The position numbers were made by a program, and so were the translations under genes. DNA of 64,000 nucleotides from Cristatella mucedo (lineage: Eukaryota > Bryozoa > Phylactolaemata > Cristatellidae): contig WPIO01000191.1 in assembly GCA_009760855.2 (NCBI GenBank), forward strand, positions 280,501-344,500, read 5' to 3'. The notes under the pieces are model-generated. The model was given only the letters and a program-made list of their open reading frames with translations, was not told the origin of the DNA and did no database searches. Below, in pieces: positions 14,012-23,633 of this stretch (positions within the stretch are counted from its first letter, which is position 1; each line of letters opens with the position of its first letter).

Positions 14012-14823
14012 CTACTTTTTGTTTTCATCTAGTGAATAACTTCTAAACAGTTGAAAAGTATAATTATCTTGATTTATCATATTCGGTGTATGAGGAATAA
14101 TGATTTTCGTTATACTTGGATTCAATGAATACGATGCTGAAAGTACAAATATACAAATCTAGGGACACAAACATTTCCTAAATCACCAATTCATTTTCCA
14201 GCATATGTTACGCCTCCAAAACTTGTTTGTAATGTGCTATTAATAGAACCACTAAATTTTATAACTGCTACATTTTCATCTGTAATTTTATTTAGATAAT
14301 TAAGATTAACACCATCATTAGGATCAATGGGATCATTTTCAATTTTAATAAAATTATTTCTCATATCTATATTTCCATTAATTACTCCTCGTTTAAAACC
14401 AACAAGTTTTCTTCGAAATATTTTTTATTAGGAACACTATAATCATGAAGAAGACTACCATCTGGATTATCACTAGCAGTAATACTTCCATACACATTTA
14501 AATTACCTGTAATATCTCCACCAGTAAGTGGTAGCTTAGTATCAGCACAATCTTTCGTTGCAGCATCACTAGGATTTATAGTTTTAGCAAGATCTACTAT
14601 TCTAAAATTATTCATATCGATATCTCCATCAGCCGTACTTCCTCTTGATACTTTTGTAACGAAATTGGTATCTATATATTTTCTATTTACTGCATCTCCA
14701 TCATCAACAGGATCACCTAAATCCTTTATCAAATTTCCATCCACACTTAAACAACCTGTAAGCACATCATCGCTTTTTTAACGTAATTTTTTATACCAAT
14801 TCCTCTTCTTTTAGGTCTGAACA
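14012..14823 (-). CDS. Fibre-like protein (multiply frameshifted)
   Basis: A TTATAGAAATG promoter/start box gives an ATG at 14,823 and a short basic N-terminus (FRPKRRGIG). This may be an anchor peptide, by loose analogy with adenovirus fibre tails. After a break in a T run near 14,770-14,780, three fibre repeats follow: NLIKDLGDPVDDGDAVNRKY, FRIVDLAKTINPSDAATKD and, after another break near 14,380, a repeat ending in NDGVNLNYLN. An in-frame TGA lies near 14,190 and the frame ends in TAG at 14,012. The head domain is short and unrecognised. Confidence 0.5.
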
Positions 14824-14826
14824 TTT

Positions 14827-15357
14827 CTATAAAATAGTAAAAATAAAATCAATGTAAGTTATTCCACTTGCAACAGTAAATTTATCTATAGCATATCTAC
14901 ACGTTCCATTAGTGTTAATTATTAAAACTAGAGTACCACTAACTCCATAAGTATTATCAGTAGATAACTCTACGTAAGACTTTGTTTTGTCGGTTGCAAA
15001 CGTAACACCACTCACCATTTTAAAGTTGGGTAATACACCAGGAAAGAATGTTTTAAGGTTAATCATGTACGCAACAACATCTCCAGTGGTTGCTGCAATA
15101 GGCTTATCACCCGGTGTGAGTTGTTGCAGTTGAAATTTGTTTCCTGTGCTACCGTTAGCAGTAATACTTAAACCAAGCATATCAAGATAAAATATAGATT
15201 GATAAGTACCAGAACCAGCTCCAAAATACCTAAACGATATTTGTTTATTATTATCTACATATTGTTTTGTTATAGTATCGGAGTCTTTTAAGTTAGTAAT
15301 ATTCTTTCCTCCCATATTCATACTTGCTGTTGCTTTACCTTGAAACACTTGTGTCAT
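14827..15357 (-). CDS. Fibre-like protein with one shaft repeat and beta-rich head
   Basis: 176 residues, intact. One fibre repeat near the N-terminus (MNMGGKNITNLKDSDTITKQ, then YVD) is followed by about 135 residues rich in alternating hydrophobic and Thr/Ser residues, consistent with a beta-sandwich head. It starts 6 bp after the preceding fibre gene, in tandem. No known head family is recognised; a role in attachment is inferred. Confidence 0.65.
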   Translation of the reverse strand: MTQVFQGKATASMNMGGKNITNLKDSDTITKQYVDNNKQISFRYFGAGSGTYQSIFYLDMLGLSITANGSTGNKFQLQQLTPGDKPIAATTGDVVAYMINLKTFFPGVLPNFKMVSGVTFATDKTKSYVELSTDNTYGVSGTLVLIINTNGTCRYAIDKFTVASGITYIDFIFTIL

Positions 15358-15363
15358 ATTTTT

Positions 15364-15693
15364 TTAAAGTCCATAGTTAATCACTTTATAAGGTCCTAAA
15401 TCACTGTATACAGTTCCATCGGCAGAGTTTCCTGATATACCAAAAACATTCTTACAATTCAACTGTAACATCACTGTTCCATTAGTTTTTGAAAGAAACC
15501 CAGACATACTTGAAACGGTTGCTAAGTCACCTATAACATTTGTAGCAACACTTCCTCCAAAGTTTGAACTAAAACCATAGCTCAAATTTATTGCATCACC
15601 AGCATTAATAGGGTATGCTAAGTTGGTTACTCTATTTCCGTTAGCGTTAAGATCACTGTAAATAGAACCATTAATCTTTCTAACTTTTTCCAT
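15364..15693 (-). CDS. Fibre-like short protein
   Basis: 109 residues, intact. A shaft repeat (DLNANGNRVTNLAYPINAGD, then AINLSYG) lies near the N-terminus, followed by a short Gly/Ser-rich tail. It is divergent from the plus-strand gene at 15,707, sharing a 13 bp AT-rich spacer (TATAATATA) likely to serve as promoter for both. Confidence 0.65.
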   Translation of the reverse strand: MEKVRKINGSIYSDLNANGNRVTNLAYPINAGDAINLSYGFSSNFGGSVATNVIGDLATVSSMSGFLSKTNGTVMLQLNCKNVFGISGNSADGTVYSDLGPYKVINYGL

Positions 15694-15706
15694 TCACTTA
15701 TAATAT

Positions 15707-16372
15707 ATGAAGAATAAAAAAGGAAAATGTGTTGATAGTATAAAAGAATGACTAGATACAACTAAGGAAGTGGTTTCAGGTATTACAACAGCAACAGAAG
15801 TAGGTTCGAAAGCAGTTATAAAAATAGTGCCTAAAGTTGCTATGAAGCTGTCCTTACAAGCCTCAAACAAGATCGCAAAGATCGTTCCAAAAGTATTACA
15901 ATCTTTCAAGGTCATTGGAACAGCTACAAAAGCTCTAGGAGGTTTTCTATCAGGAGTAACAGGAATAGTAGATCTTGGTTTGTTTATAAAAGAAATTGTT
16001 GATGATATATCTTCTGGTAAGTATGGACAAGTCTTCTGGAAAATAATGTCAGATAAAAAAGAAGGACTCTCAAAGATGGTTGCAAGTTTGGAAGTAGGTT
16101 TCTACATTAATGAGATATTATTAGAAGCTGAAAAAGCAAACAGTGGTTGGTATTTAAATCCTAGTAAGTTTTTATCTGATACTTTTGGAGAAGAAGTTTC
16201 TTGGGATGCAACTCAACTTGATCCTATAGCTTGGAAGAAGAACTTTCTTGAAATGAGAGGAGGCTTTTTACCTGCTATTCCAGCCATCATCGCTAGCATA
16301 GCAAGTGTACTAGGAACCGTTGGTTTAGCAGTTTCAATAACTGTAGCAGTTGCAGGATTGATAAAAAAATAG
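15707..16372 (+). CDS. Putative membrane-active minor capsid protein with protease site
   Basis: About 220 residues from the ATG at 15,707, with an in-frame TGA at 15,749; the next in-frame ATG is 15,770. The middle is helical and basic. The last 40 residues follow a MRGG-F sequence, which fits the adenain consensus (M/I/L)XGG-X. They are strongly hydrophobic (FLPAIPAIIASIASVLG, then a Val/Ala-rich stretch ending in KK). Proteins with a cleaved hydrophobic segment after GGF are common in Polintons and resemble adenovirus pVI/pX in layout. A capsid role and membrane activity are inferred. Confidence 0.5.
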
Positions 16373-16383
16373 TAGATGAAACA

Positions 16384-16806
16384 ATGTATACTGCTAGAGC
16401 ACCTAAAATGAATACTCATGAAGAGAGAATGAGTGCTTTGTCACTTCAAAAAGAAATATTAAATAATGCTATTGTAGACTTGAAAAACATGATAGAACTA
16501 CTTGAAAAAGGGGTTGATATAGATCTAAGTGATAAAGTACAGAACTCAGAAGTCAAAAACAGATTAACTTATCTTAATAAGGGAAGAGAGCTTGTAGAGA
16601 AAGGAGGTGTTAATTATCGTGAAGATTTAAAAAGAGACATAAAAAAAGTAGAAGCTTCTACTGTTGGTGGTCGTAAAACATGTGACTATAAAGCTGAGAG
16701 TGCAATGCTATTGAGAAATCTTTTTGCACAAGGTAAGAGTCAACAAGAAATATATAATGAAATGATTAAACTTAGAGATGACCTAAAGCGAAGATGTAAG
16801 AACTAG
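16384..16806 (+). CDS. Unknown helical protein
   Basis: 140 residues, intact; charged and probably all-helical (KEILNNAIVDLKNMIELLEKG). It follows the minor-capsid-like gene by 12 bp in the same direction, so it is probably co-transcribed with it, and overlaps the convergent HNH gene by 4 bp. No family recognised. ATGs at 16,384 and 16,411 are both possible starts. Confidence 0.6.
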   Translation: MYTARAPKMNTHEERMSALSLQKEILNNAIVDLKNMIELLEKGVDIDLSDKVQNSEVKNRLTYLNKGRELVEKGGVNYREDLKRDIKKVEASTVGGRKTCDYKAESAMLLRNLFAQGKSQQEIYNEMIKLRDDLKRRCKN

Positions 16807-17351
16807 AAGTCACTGTGGCGAACTATTTTGTTATCTTCTGTTAAACTATAAATAAAATTAAGTTTTGCAAATTGGAGATGTAAACGCATAGCTTCCATGT
16901 CTCTGGCAACAGCTGCTTCCTCTATATCCTCAAATGAGCCAATATAATAAGAAACTTTATTTACTTTTACTCGTGCCATCCATTTATTTGAACGTTCATG
17001 CCAACTTCCACCAATAAAGCCAGAAGTATTATTTTTTAGTTTTCTTTTATTTCTTTGATTTTCACTACTAGTCGCTTCACGTAAATTATTAAAGGAATTA
17101 TTTAGTTTATTATTATCAATATGATCAATCTCATTCAAAGGTAATTTACCAGTCATTATCAACCACACCAATCTATGAGCGTAGTATAACTTTCCATCAA
17201 CTTTTATTTGTTTGTATCCTAAGTTGTTTATACAACCAGCCTCAGATCCAACTTTTATTCTGTGTCTTCTAATTTTATATGTAAATTTTCCTGTTATGGC
17301 GTTGTAATCAAATAACTCAAGAACTCTATCTCTTAGTTCATCTTGATCCAT
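16803..17351 (-). CDS. HNH endonuclease with AP2-type DNA-binding domain
   Basis: 182 residues, intact. The N-terminus has the LFDYNAITGKFTYK start of phage-type HNH proteins. The HNH core follows (AHRLVWLIMTGKLP, IDHIDNNKLNNSFNNLREAT, with His/Asn metal ligands), then the NTSG..G.SWHERSNKWMARV AP2-like DNA-binding region with YYIGSFEDIEEAAVARD. This architecture is typical of free-standing homing endonucleases of phages and giant viruses. It lies between the minor capsid and PLA2 genes as a likely selfish passenger. Confidence 0.9.
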   Translation of the reverse strand: MDQDELRDRVLELFDYNAITGKFTYKIRRHRIKVGSEAGCINNLGYKQIKVDGKLYYAHRLVWLIMTGKLPLNEIDHIDNNKLNNSFNNLREATSSENQRNKRKLKNNTSGFIGGSWHERSNKWMARVKVNKVSYYIGSFEDIEEAAVARDMEAMRLHLQFAKLNFIYSLTEDNKIVRHSDF

Positions 17352-17403
17352 GTATACATAGTTTTATAAATGTTTAAATTGTTTTTTATTATATATATAG
17401 AAA

Positions 17404-17756
17404 ATGAAATAAGAAGAAGTATATTTATGTTTATCAGATGGTGTGATAAATGATATTAAAAGGGCTACTAATTTAATCTTAATCACACTTTTGCAGCATA
17501 ATTTAGCGGGTACTTATTATTTTCTCGTAACTCAAGATCAACTAAATCAAATAAAAAAAGTAGATAAAATGGTACTAATTGTGAATTGACATTAAAACAT
17601 GATCAATTGGAGGCTATTAAAAAATCTAAAGTCAATAGAGATGAAGATAATATATTATATCTTCAGCCGAAAAGAAAATCAATAATTCAATTTTTAGACA
17701 GGATAAAATACGCATTGGGATTTAAACGCCAACTTAAAAATAAATACCATATGTGA
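17404..17756 (+). pseudogene. Broken paralogue of the N-terminal domain of the PLA2 protein
   Basis: Preceded by a clear ATATATAGAAAATG box. The third codon is TAA and a frameshift follows near 17,570. The readable parts (YLCLSDGVINDIKRATNLIL, YYFLVTQDQLNQIKK, LTLKHDQLEAIKKSK) align with the first 75 residues of the neighbouring PLA2 protein (LSLSDHQLKQIHKSTELIL, SFLVTNTQLNKIEK). It lacks the PLA2 domain and ends in a basic tail. Probably a decayed duplicate, or a separate short minor protein. Confidence 0.55.
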
Positions 17757-17807
17757 TATCTGAATAAGTAACTGTATCAGTTTAAATTACTTTATTATAT
17801 ATGGAAA

Positions 17808-18581
17808 ATGAGTTATCACGAAATCAAACTATCGTTGTCAGATCATCAACTAAAACAAATACATAAATCGACAGAACTAATTTTAATCAGACTTAAACAC
17901 TCCGATTTAACAGGATCTGTTTCTTTTCTTGTAACTAATACACAACTAAACAAAATAGAAAAAAATAGAAGTGCTAATAGAGGGTTGCAATTGAATATTT
18001 CTCTTAAACAGTTAAAGGCAAATAGAAAGCATGGTTCTGGTATTGTAGATATAATAAATAAGATATCTGGAGGAAGAGAGTTTCACTTAAAGTTGCCAAC
18101 AGGAGTAAAATCAGAATTTGTTCCAGAAGGACGTTTTAATAATACTAATAGATATAGTTATGCGGGTCCGCGAACTAAGTTCGCTCAAAGAATGGAACAG
18201 GGCTACCAAGTCGTTAATTATCTTGATAATCGTGCATTTATCCACGACCATACATATACAGAGACTGGTGGAATGCCAGAACCAAGAAGAGCAGAAATAC
18301 GGAATCTGTCAGACCTTGTTCTTGCTGAAAGTGCTGCCCGTATTGCTCTTGATCCTAAGCAGCCTGCTTATGCTAGGGAAGACGCTAAAACAGTGCCAGC
18401 TATCATGGCAGCAAAGGCAAAATTGGGTTTAGGTATTGGTGGAATGTTAAACGATTCATTTGCAACTGATTTCTTAAAAGATAAAGTAAACAATCCATCA
18501 AGTTTAAATAAGATAAAAAATTACGCCCGAGGCATTGTTGATAGAATGTTAGATATCAGTAAAAAAGATATACAAAATTAA
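17808..18581 (+). CDS. Phospholipase A2 domain virion protein
   Basis: 257 residues, intact, starting after a TTATATATGGAAAATG box. Residues 1-80 form a domain (LSLSDHQLKQI..., LTGSVSFLVTNTQLNK) found at the N-terminus of Polinton minor capsid proteins. An ISGG-R sequence at residues 86-90 fits the adenain cleavage rule. Residues 118-150 hold a parvovirus/adintovirus-type PLA2 core: a YAGPRT calcium-loop-like segment and the catalytic dyad H146-D147 in FIHDHTY. The usual GPG/GPGN loop reads GPR here. In parvoviruses this domain opens endosomal membranes during entry; the same role is inferred. The C-terminal helical region may be structural. Confidence 0.8.
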   Translation: MSYHEIKLSLSDHQLKQIHKSTELILIRLKHSDLTGSVSFLVTNTQLNKIEKNRSANRGLQLNISLKQLKANRKHGSGIVDIINKISGGREFHLKLPTGVKSEFVPEGRFNNTNRYSYAGPRTKFAQRMEQGYQVVNYLDNRAFIHDHTYTETGGMPEPRRAEIRNLSDLVLAESAARIALDPKQPAYAREDAKTVPAIMAAKAKLGLGIGGMLNDSFATDFLKDKVNNPSSLNKIKNYARGIVDRMLDISKKDIQN

Positions 18582-18619
18582 CTAACCTTAACAATTTTTA
18601 TTTTTGTTTTTTTAATAAT

Positions 18620-19108
18620 CTAATAATCAGCAGGATTGAACTCTCCTCGTTTTACTGAGTCATAAACTTTAACTTGATCAAGCTTCAATCTAATGTTAAG
18701 TCTTTCTTCAGAGTTGCAAAAGTCTTTAGTAACATAACTACCATCGAGAACTCCAGTAATAGAAAAGTCACTTCCAAATTTATGAACTACATCAGCAATA
18801 GAACTGAACTTCAACTGTTTATTTTTTTGATCGAAGAATATGCTTGGCTTAATGCCAAAATCAATTTGAACTCCAATTGTAGACCTTTTACTTAAGTCAT
18901 ATCCTTTGAAATCAAGTTTCTTACTAGACCTTTCTGCAATGTCTTTAATAGATGGCATTATGTCTTCGGTAATGTATAACCACATGTTGTAATATTGCTT
19001 AGAATCTTTTGAAATCCTCTCTTCAATGTGAACTCGAGCTGGTTTTCTTTTTGGAATTATGACTGGAGCGTTTTCAAGAACTACGAATTTCTTATTTTGG
19101 ATTTCCAT
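18620..19108 (-). CDS. Unknown 162-residue protein, possible beta-barrel
   Basis: Intact, starting at an ATG after a TTTATAGAAATG box. The C-terminal half alternates hydrophobic and polar residues (FSITGVLDGSYVTKDF, LNIRLKLDQVKVYD) as in small beta-barrels. No family recognised. A single-stranded DNA-binding role would fit a replicating element but nothing proves it. It follows the protease gene by about 30 bp on the same strand. Confidence 0.55.
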   Translation of the reverse strand: MEIQNKKFVVLENAPVIIPKRKPARVHIEERISKDSKQYYNMWLYITEDIMPSIKDIAERSSKKLDFKGYDLSKRSTIGVQIDFGIKPSIFFDQKNKQLKFSSIADVVHKFGSDFSITGVLDGSYVTKDFCNSEERLNIRLKLDQVKVYDSVKRGEFNPADY

Positions 19109-19137
19109 TTCTATAAAGGGTAAATAATTTGTTTAAA

Positions 19138-19518
19138 TCAAATCAATAATTCCATCGTTGTTCCAAAATCAGTCAATTCCATTAGTTTTAAGAAGATTAA
19201 ACACCTTCTTCCACAATCTTTCTGATTGAACTTTTGCAATTGAAATGTTTGAAAAGATGGTATATCACCGAAGTAATTTATTACCTCTGGCATTGGTGGT
19301 GCTCCAAAAGAATCAAAGTAAAAGCACTTAGACCCTTCTTTCTTTAATGCGACCCAGTGATATATTGCAAGGTCTGATTTCCCAGTGTTACAAATAAGGC
19401 ATTCATTCTCTAAGGGCTTTGTCAGTTCATCTCTTGCAAATAAACCTCTAAAGTTTTTTATATCTAATTCTTTTATATAATTATTTATTTCTATATCTGT
19501 CAAAGCTGATGATTTCAC
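19138..19518 (-). CDS. Adenain-type cysteine protease
   Basis: About 126 residues. Motifs match adenovirus/Polinton maturation proteases (ULP1-related, C5): a FRGLFARDEL N-terminal block, His54 in IYHWVAL, Asp69 in YFDSFGAPP, and Gln95 seven residues before Cys102 in KDCGRRC. The enzyme would process capsid precursors, and matching sites are present in the proteins at 15,707 and 17,808. The frame opens with GTG at 19,518 after an A8 run and no upstream in-frame ATG, so the true start may be hidden by a nearby indel. It ends in TGA at 19,138-19,140. Confidence 0.85.
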   Translation of the reverse strand: MKSSALTDIEINNYIKELDIKNFRGLFARDELTKPLENECLICNTGKSDLAIYHWVALKKEGSKCFYFDSFGAPPMPEVINYFGDIPSFQTFQLQKFNQKDCGRRCLIFLKLMELTDFGTTMELLI

Positions 19519-19850
19519 TTTTTTTTAGTTTTTCTATCGCACTCTTAATCTCACCAATTATTTGTTGTTCACTCGCTCCTCTTCCCAATTCTTCTTCCTT
19601 GTGATAAAGACGCTTCACCAAAACTTCTTCCAATCCTTCTTCCTTGTGATAAAGACGCTTCACCAACAGCAACTGGAACAGCAGCTTGAACTGGAGTACG
19701 TCTTAGTCTAACAAACTTTGATTTCTTTTTACTACAGATTGTACAAATTCCTTTTACCATTCCTCTTAATCCTTTTGTACTATCTACCTCAACATACTCC
19801 TCGTGTAATGTATCAGTCGACTTTTTATACTTCATACAATATATCTCCAT
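19485..19850 (-). CDS. Small zinc-ribbon protein (DUF5679-like) with tandem repeat tail
   Basis: The first ATG is at 19,850. The N-terminus follows the pattern Y-C-x-K-(C)-x-K-x-x-D-T ... G-x-C-x-x-C (IYCMKYKKSTDT, then GICTICSKKKSKF), which is common in Polinton and giant-virus proteins. The second cysteine of the first knuckle is Tyr here. A direct repeat of about 36 bp at 19,596-19,670 encodes two GEASLSQGRRIG units. A frameshift near 19,580 divides two possible C-termini, one ending at 19,569 and one continuing to 19,481. It is divergent from the ATPase gene at 19,879. Confidence 0.55.
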
Positions 19851-19878
19851 ATACAAATATAAACAATTTTAATATAGG

Positions 19879-20549
19879 ATGTCTTTGGAAATTAAACCTT
19901 TTAATTTTGGACAGGATAGTGTTACCGGCCATAAAGAACCACTACCTAAAGAACCCATTAGGGCGTTAGTTTTAGGTCCTAGTGGATGTGGTAAGACACA
20001 GTTAGTAATGAGTTGGATATTTTATGGAAGATTAGACTATGATATCTGTACTATTGTTGCTGCAAGTTTAGATCAACCAGTATACCGTGGATTTATTGAT
20101 ATGACAAAAGAAAGCCCTGCATTTGTTTGGGTTAGTGGAGTAGATGAAATGCCAGATGTTGACTCATATAAGAAGTGTAAGAACTTTGTTGTGTTAGATG
20201 ATGTTATAAATGAAGATCAGAGTAATATATTGGATTACTTTACTAGAGGAAGACATAAAAAATGAATATATTCTATCTTTCTCAAGAATTAACAAGTGTT
20301 CCTAAAAGAAATATAAGAAACAATGTAAACTTTATAATAATCTTTAAACAAAATGGTACTGATATAGAATATATACGGCGTTCATATGTTGGTGATATAG
20401 ATGGAAAGAAATTTAAAGATTGGGTCGATTCTTGTACAAGGAAAAGATTTGGATATTGTGTTATAGATCTAACTAAAACTGAGGATGAAGCAAGATTTTG
20501 GTCTGTTGATGAAGAAAAAAAACAACTAATAACTATTTTCAATAATTAA
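19879..20549 (+). CDS. FtsK/HerA-type genome packaging ATPase (frameshifted)
   Basis: The ATG at 19,879 follows an AATATAGG box. Walker A is GPSGCGKT at residues 33-40, and Walker B is NFVVLDDV near residue 105. The downstream RGRHK and IFYLSQ segment carries the sensor/arginine-finger region typical of Polinton and NCLDV A32-like packaging ATPases. Length is close to the usual 220 residues. The frame breaks in the A6 run at 20,254-20,260 and resumes at 20,262, continuing to 20,549. It would pump DNA into the capsid. Confidence 0.92.
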
Positions 20550-20559
20550 TAGGAAAGGA

Positions 20560-21509
20560 ATGATTAACGGAAAGTTGTATCAAAGTAAAAATAAACAATA
20601 CAAAGGAAGTGTTCAAGAAGCCCTTGATTTAGAAAACTTACTCAGTAATTTAGATAAGTTAAATGTTGCGACAGTACTTAACAATAGTGAAGAGATGGCA
20701 AGAATAGAAGCTGAAATTGTTGCTAGAGATCAAGTAGAACATAGACTAAATGAACGTGCTTTAGAACATTCAAAAAATGATTCAGGTGACGTTGATTTTA
20801 ATAAACTTAAAGTAATGAGACCTAAACTTGCAATACAAATGGAGACTAATAAACTAATTGAAAAGGCGATAGAACCTAAACCTAAAGAACCTCAAGATGT
20901 TTCTTTAGTTTTGGAAAAAGCAATTGCTGATATTAAATCTGGTGAACCTAAAAAAGCAATTAACAGAATAAATCAAGCAAAGACTCATGCAGCTAATCCA
21001 GAAATAAGAGAAATTCTTGATGGTGCTCAAAAAACAGTGGCAGAAGGTTTTAATGTTAATCCATCTACTGGTACTCCAAAGATTAAGAAAGGAAGTATAA
21101 AAGAAGTTGAAGAACCACCAGCTATAAGTACCCCACAGAAAAGAGGGAGAAAAAGAAAAACTGCTTTACCAACTTTAAGTGTTATAGAACCCGATGCAAG
21201 TGTTACAGAACCTGTTATAAGTACCCCAAAGAAAAAAGGAAAAAAAGTAAAACTGCTTTACCAATTGTAAGAGTTATAGAACCTGGTACAAGTGTTATAG
21301 AACCTGTTATAGAACCTGCTATGGAACCTAACACACCTCAATTTACAACGGCTATAAAAGCTACTTTACCTACAATTATTGAACACCCGTGGGTTACTAG
21401 ACAAAAATTATTTGAAATTAGCATTAGGCCTAAAACAGGAAGAATGTCATCCAAAATGAAAGAAGATATAAAGAAAATTACAGAAGATAATTTTGTAGAG
21501 AGTCTTTAA
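20560..21509 (+). CDS. Repeat-containing basic protein, possible core protein (frameshifted)
   Basis: Starts 10 bp after the ATPase, behind a TTAATAGGAAAGGAATG box. The first 140 residues are helical and charged. The region from 21,115 to 21,320 repeats a unit encoding STP(Q/K)K(R/K)G(R/K)K and VIEP-type segments. One unit (KRGRKRK) resembles an AT-hook/basic DNA-binding patch. A break in the A7 run near 21,250 shifts the frame; the rest continues to 21,509 (HPWVTRQKLFEISIRPKTGR). No homologue recognised. Genome condensation or scaffolding is a guess from charge and position. Confidence 0.5.
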
Positions 21510-21512
21510 AAT

Positions 21513-21803
21513 ATGAAAGAAGAATTAGAGAATATAGAAAAAAGAAGTATAAAACAACAAAGTATTCTTGACCATATAAAATCACTGCAACCTAATTCGG
21601 GAGAAGGATTAAAAATCGTTCCAGTGTTTGTTAAGAGTGATAAAGAAGTGTTTAGTAAGATTGATTTATGGTTGAGAGAGCTTGCTGCTGGAAATAAAGG
21701 AGTTGTAAATTCAATAAGTGCTGCTGTAGACTATTTAGCTAGATCTAGGAAAGCACCAAAGTCTTACGTTGCAAAAATAAGTAATCTTTTATTTAGTATA
21801 TAG
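21513..21803 (+). CDS. Unknown 96-residue protein
   Basis: Intact; mainly helical (LENIEKRSIKQQSILDHIKS, then WLRELAAGNKGVVNSISAAV). It starts 3 bp after the preceding gene, so probably sits in the same transcript, and ends 3 bp before the first penton-like gene. No family recognised. Confidence 0.55.
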   Translation: MKEELENIEKRSIKQQSILDHIKSLQPNSGEGLKIVPVFVKSDKEVFSKIDLWLRELAAGNKGVVNSISAAVDYLARSRKAPKSYVAKISNLLFSI

Positions 21804-21806
21804 AAA

Positions 21807-22667
21807 ATGAGTGATCTTTTAGTTGTAGCGAAAGACATACTTAAGAATGTTGAAGTTATTAGAAAAAGTAGTCAAGCAAGTAAAGAAGGATATGTGTTCA
21901 ATATTATTGGAAATTCTAATCCACTTAGTCTACGTATTAATACTCCTATTTCATTGAGAAACAAAAACCTAAAAGTTTGTTTTAAGAAGTTTGTTGGAAT
22001 CAATTCCATAAAAAATATTACTACTTCGAATAATACTTTTGCTTATAGAAACGCTGGAGGTTCAGAACAAACAGTAACTATAGAACCAGGAATTTATACT
22101 GTTGATAGTGATGACTTAAACACAGGTATTTTTGATAGGATTAATAATTATACTACTCAAACAGGATCAACAACTGATAAGTTTACAGTTGGTGCTGATA
22201 CTGGTACTGCACACTTATGGATTACTATGCCTGTTGGATGGAGTTTTATTGCAAGTAAATCTTCTATTTCTAAAGTGCTTGGTTTTACTAAACCTGCTTA
22301 CACAACAGATAGCAAGTTTTCAGAGTCATATCCAAATAGTACAGCAGTTATTTGTACTCCAAATAAAAAGTGTTATTCAGAAGAGCAGGTAAGTATTGCA
22401 GATGTAAAACTCGTTCTTGTGAATTGTAATTTAGTTGCACCAGGAATAAGTTTTATAAATGGAATTGAAATTCTAGCTTTAAGAAGTTTTGGATTTGACT
22501 TTTACCCACGGGATACAATGGTTTACGAACCAAACACTCTTGAATACCACAACATTTCTACTGAAAGTATTAGTAATATAACTATTAAAGTCACTGATCA
22601 AAACTTGAAACTGTGAGATTTTGGTGGTGAAAAAATTACTGTTGTTATAGAAATTATAGAAATATAA
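21807..22667 (+). CDS. Penton/minor capsid-like protein 1
   Basis: About 285 residues after an AGTATATAGAAAATG box. Typical penton-like jelly-roll features: LRINTPISLRNKNLKVCFKK near the N-terminus, a NNTFAYRNAG...VTIEPGIYTVDSDDLN strand pair (the I-x-x-G-x-Y motif of Polinton minor capsid proteins), and a C-terminal strand with DFGGEKITVVIEI. An in-frame TGA at 22,614 comes just before that last strand; the same frame continues to TAA at 22,667. It is first of three tandem related genes and would form the capsid vertices. Confidence 0.7.
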
Positions 22668-22677
22668 TATAGGAAAA

Positions 22678-23633
22678 ATGACTATACGATTAATAGGTAC
22701 ATCCTCTTCAGATTATAAAACATTATTTCCTCCAATTAATTTAGGAGAAAATTCTGGATACAATGAAGTAGGTTTAAGAAGGGTAGAGTTTACATATGTA
22801 AATAGAGCTATATTAAATGTCTTTAGGAATGTAAATGACAGACTTTGGTTTAAGTTTTCTCTTGGAGATGTTGGTAATCCTTAATATATTGAAGTTGATT
22901 TTGGAAAAGAAGCAAATGGTACTCCTAAAACTTCAGGAACTTATGATACTAATAAGATTGTTCTTGCTTTAAACACAGCTTTAGGACTTAAGAAGAAAGA
23001 TACAATTTCAGCTCTGTATAATGGGAGAAATGGAAGTGGAATAAGATTTAGTCTTGATACAGATGATAAGATAGTTATGCAAGTAGCTGGTGATAGCGTT
23101 GTTTCTCTTGGAGCCAACTCTTTCATTGAAAAAAACCTGAATTTTATAGTATTGGAGATACCCTTGGTTTTAACTCAAGCGAACAAGGAACGTTTGACCG
23201 CGAGATGGTTGGTGGAACACGATATGAGGCAGTAGAAAAAGCTATGTACTTTGCTGGAACTTATAAAGCGTGGAATAAAATGATTCAACCTGATAATACT
23301 GGCGTAAAATGGATCAGTGTTGATTGTGATTTGGTTGATCCACTAAATAATTATATAGAGAAAACAAAAGGGTTTTCAGAACAATCACTGTCTTTATATG
23401 TCATCGACACTGATGATATTGCTCCAGGTCAAAAAGTTGACTTACATATTCCAAATGTAATGTACTTACCTACAAAGGGTGACATATCACAATTGAATGG
23501 CTATAGAGTTACACTAACAGATCAAAATGGAAATAGGATTAATACAATCACAGATGTTATATCTACAATAGTTATTAGAAAAAGTAAAACAAATATTGAA
23601 AAAATTAAAACAAATATAGAAAATGAAAATTAA
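22678..23633 (+). CDS. Penton/minor capsid-like protein 2 (broken)
   Basis: Starts after an AATATAATATAGGAAAAATG box. The N-terminus (FPPINLGENSGYNEVGLRRV) and C-terminus (SLYVIDTDDIAPGQKVDLHI, then PNVMYLPTKGD and VTLTDQNGNRI) match the next gene closely. Breaks are an in-frame TAA at 22,882 and a frameshift in an A7 run at about 23,130. The shared VTLTDQNGN ending and overall plan place it with penton-like protein 1. Structural role inferred. Confidence 0.6.

Noticed and set aside
15694-15915. Minus-strand frame opposite the minor-capsid-like gene
   Set aside because: Shadow of the plus-strand gene, with no promoter box and no recognisable domain.
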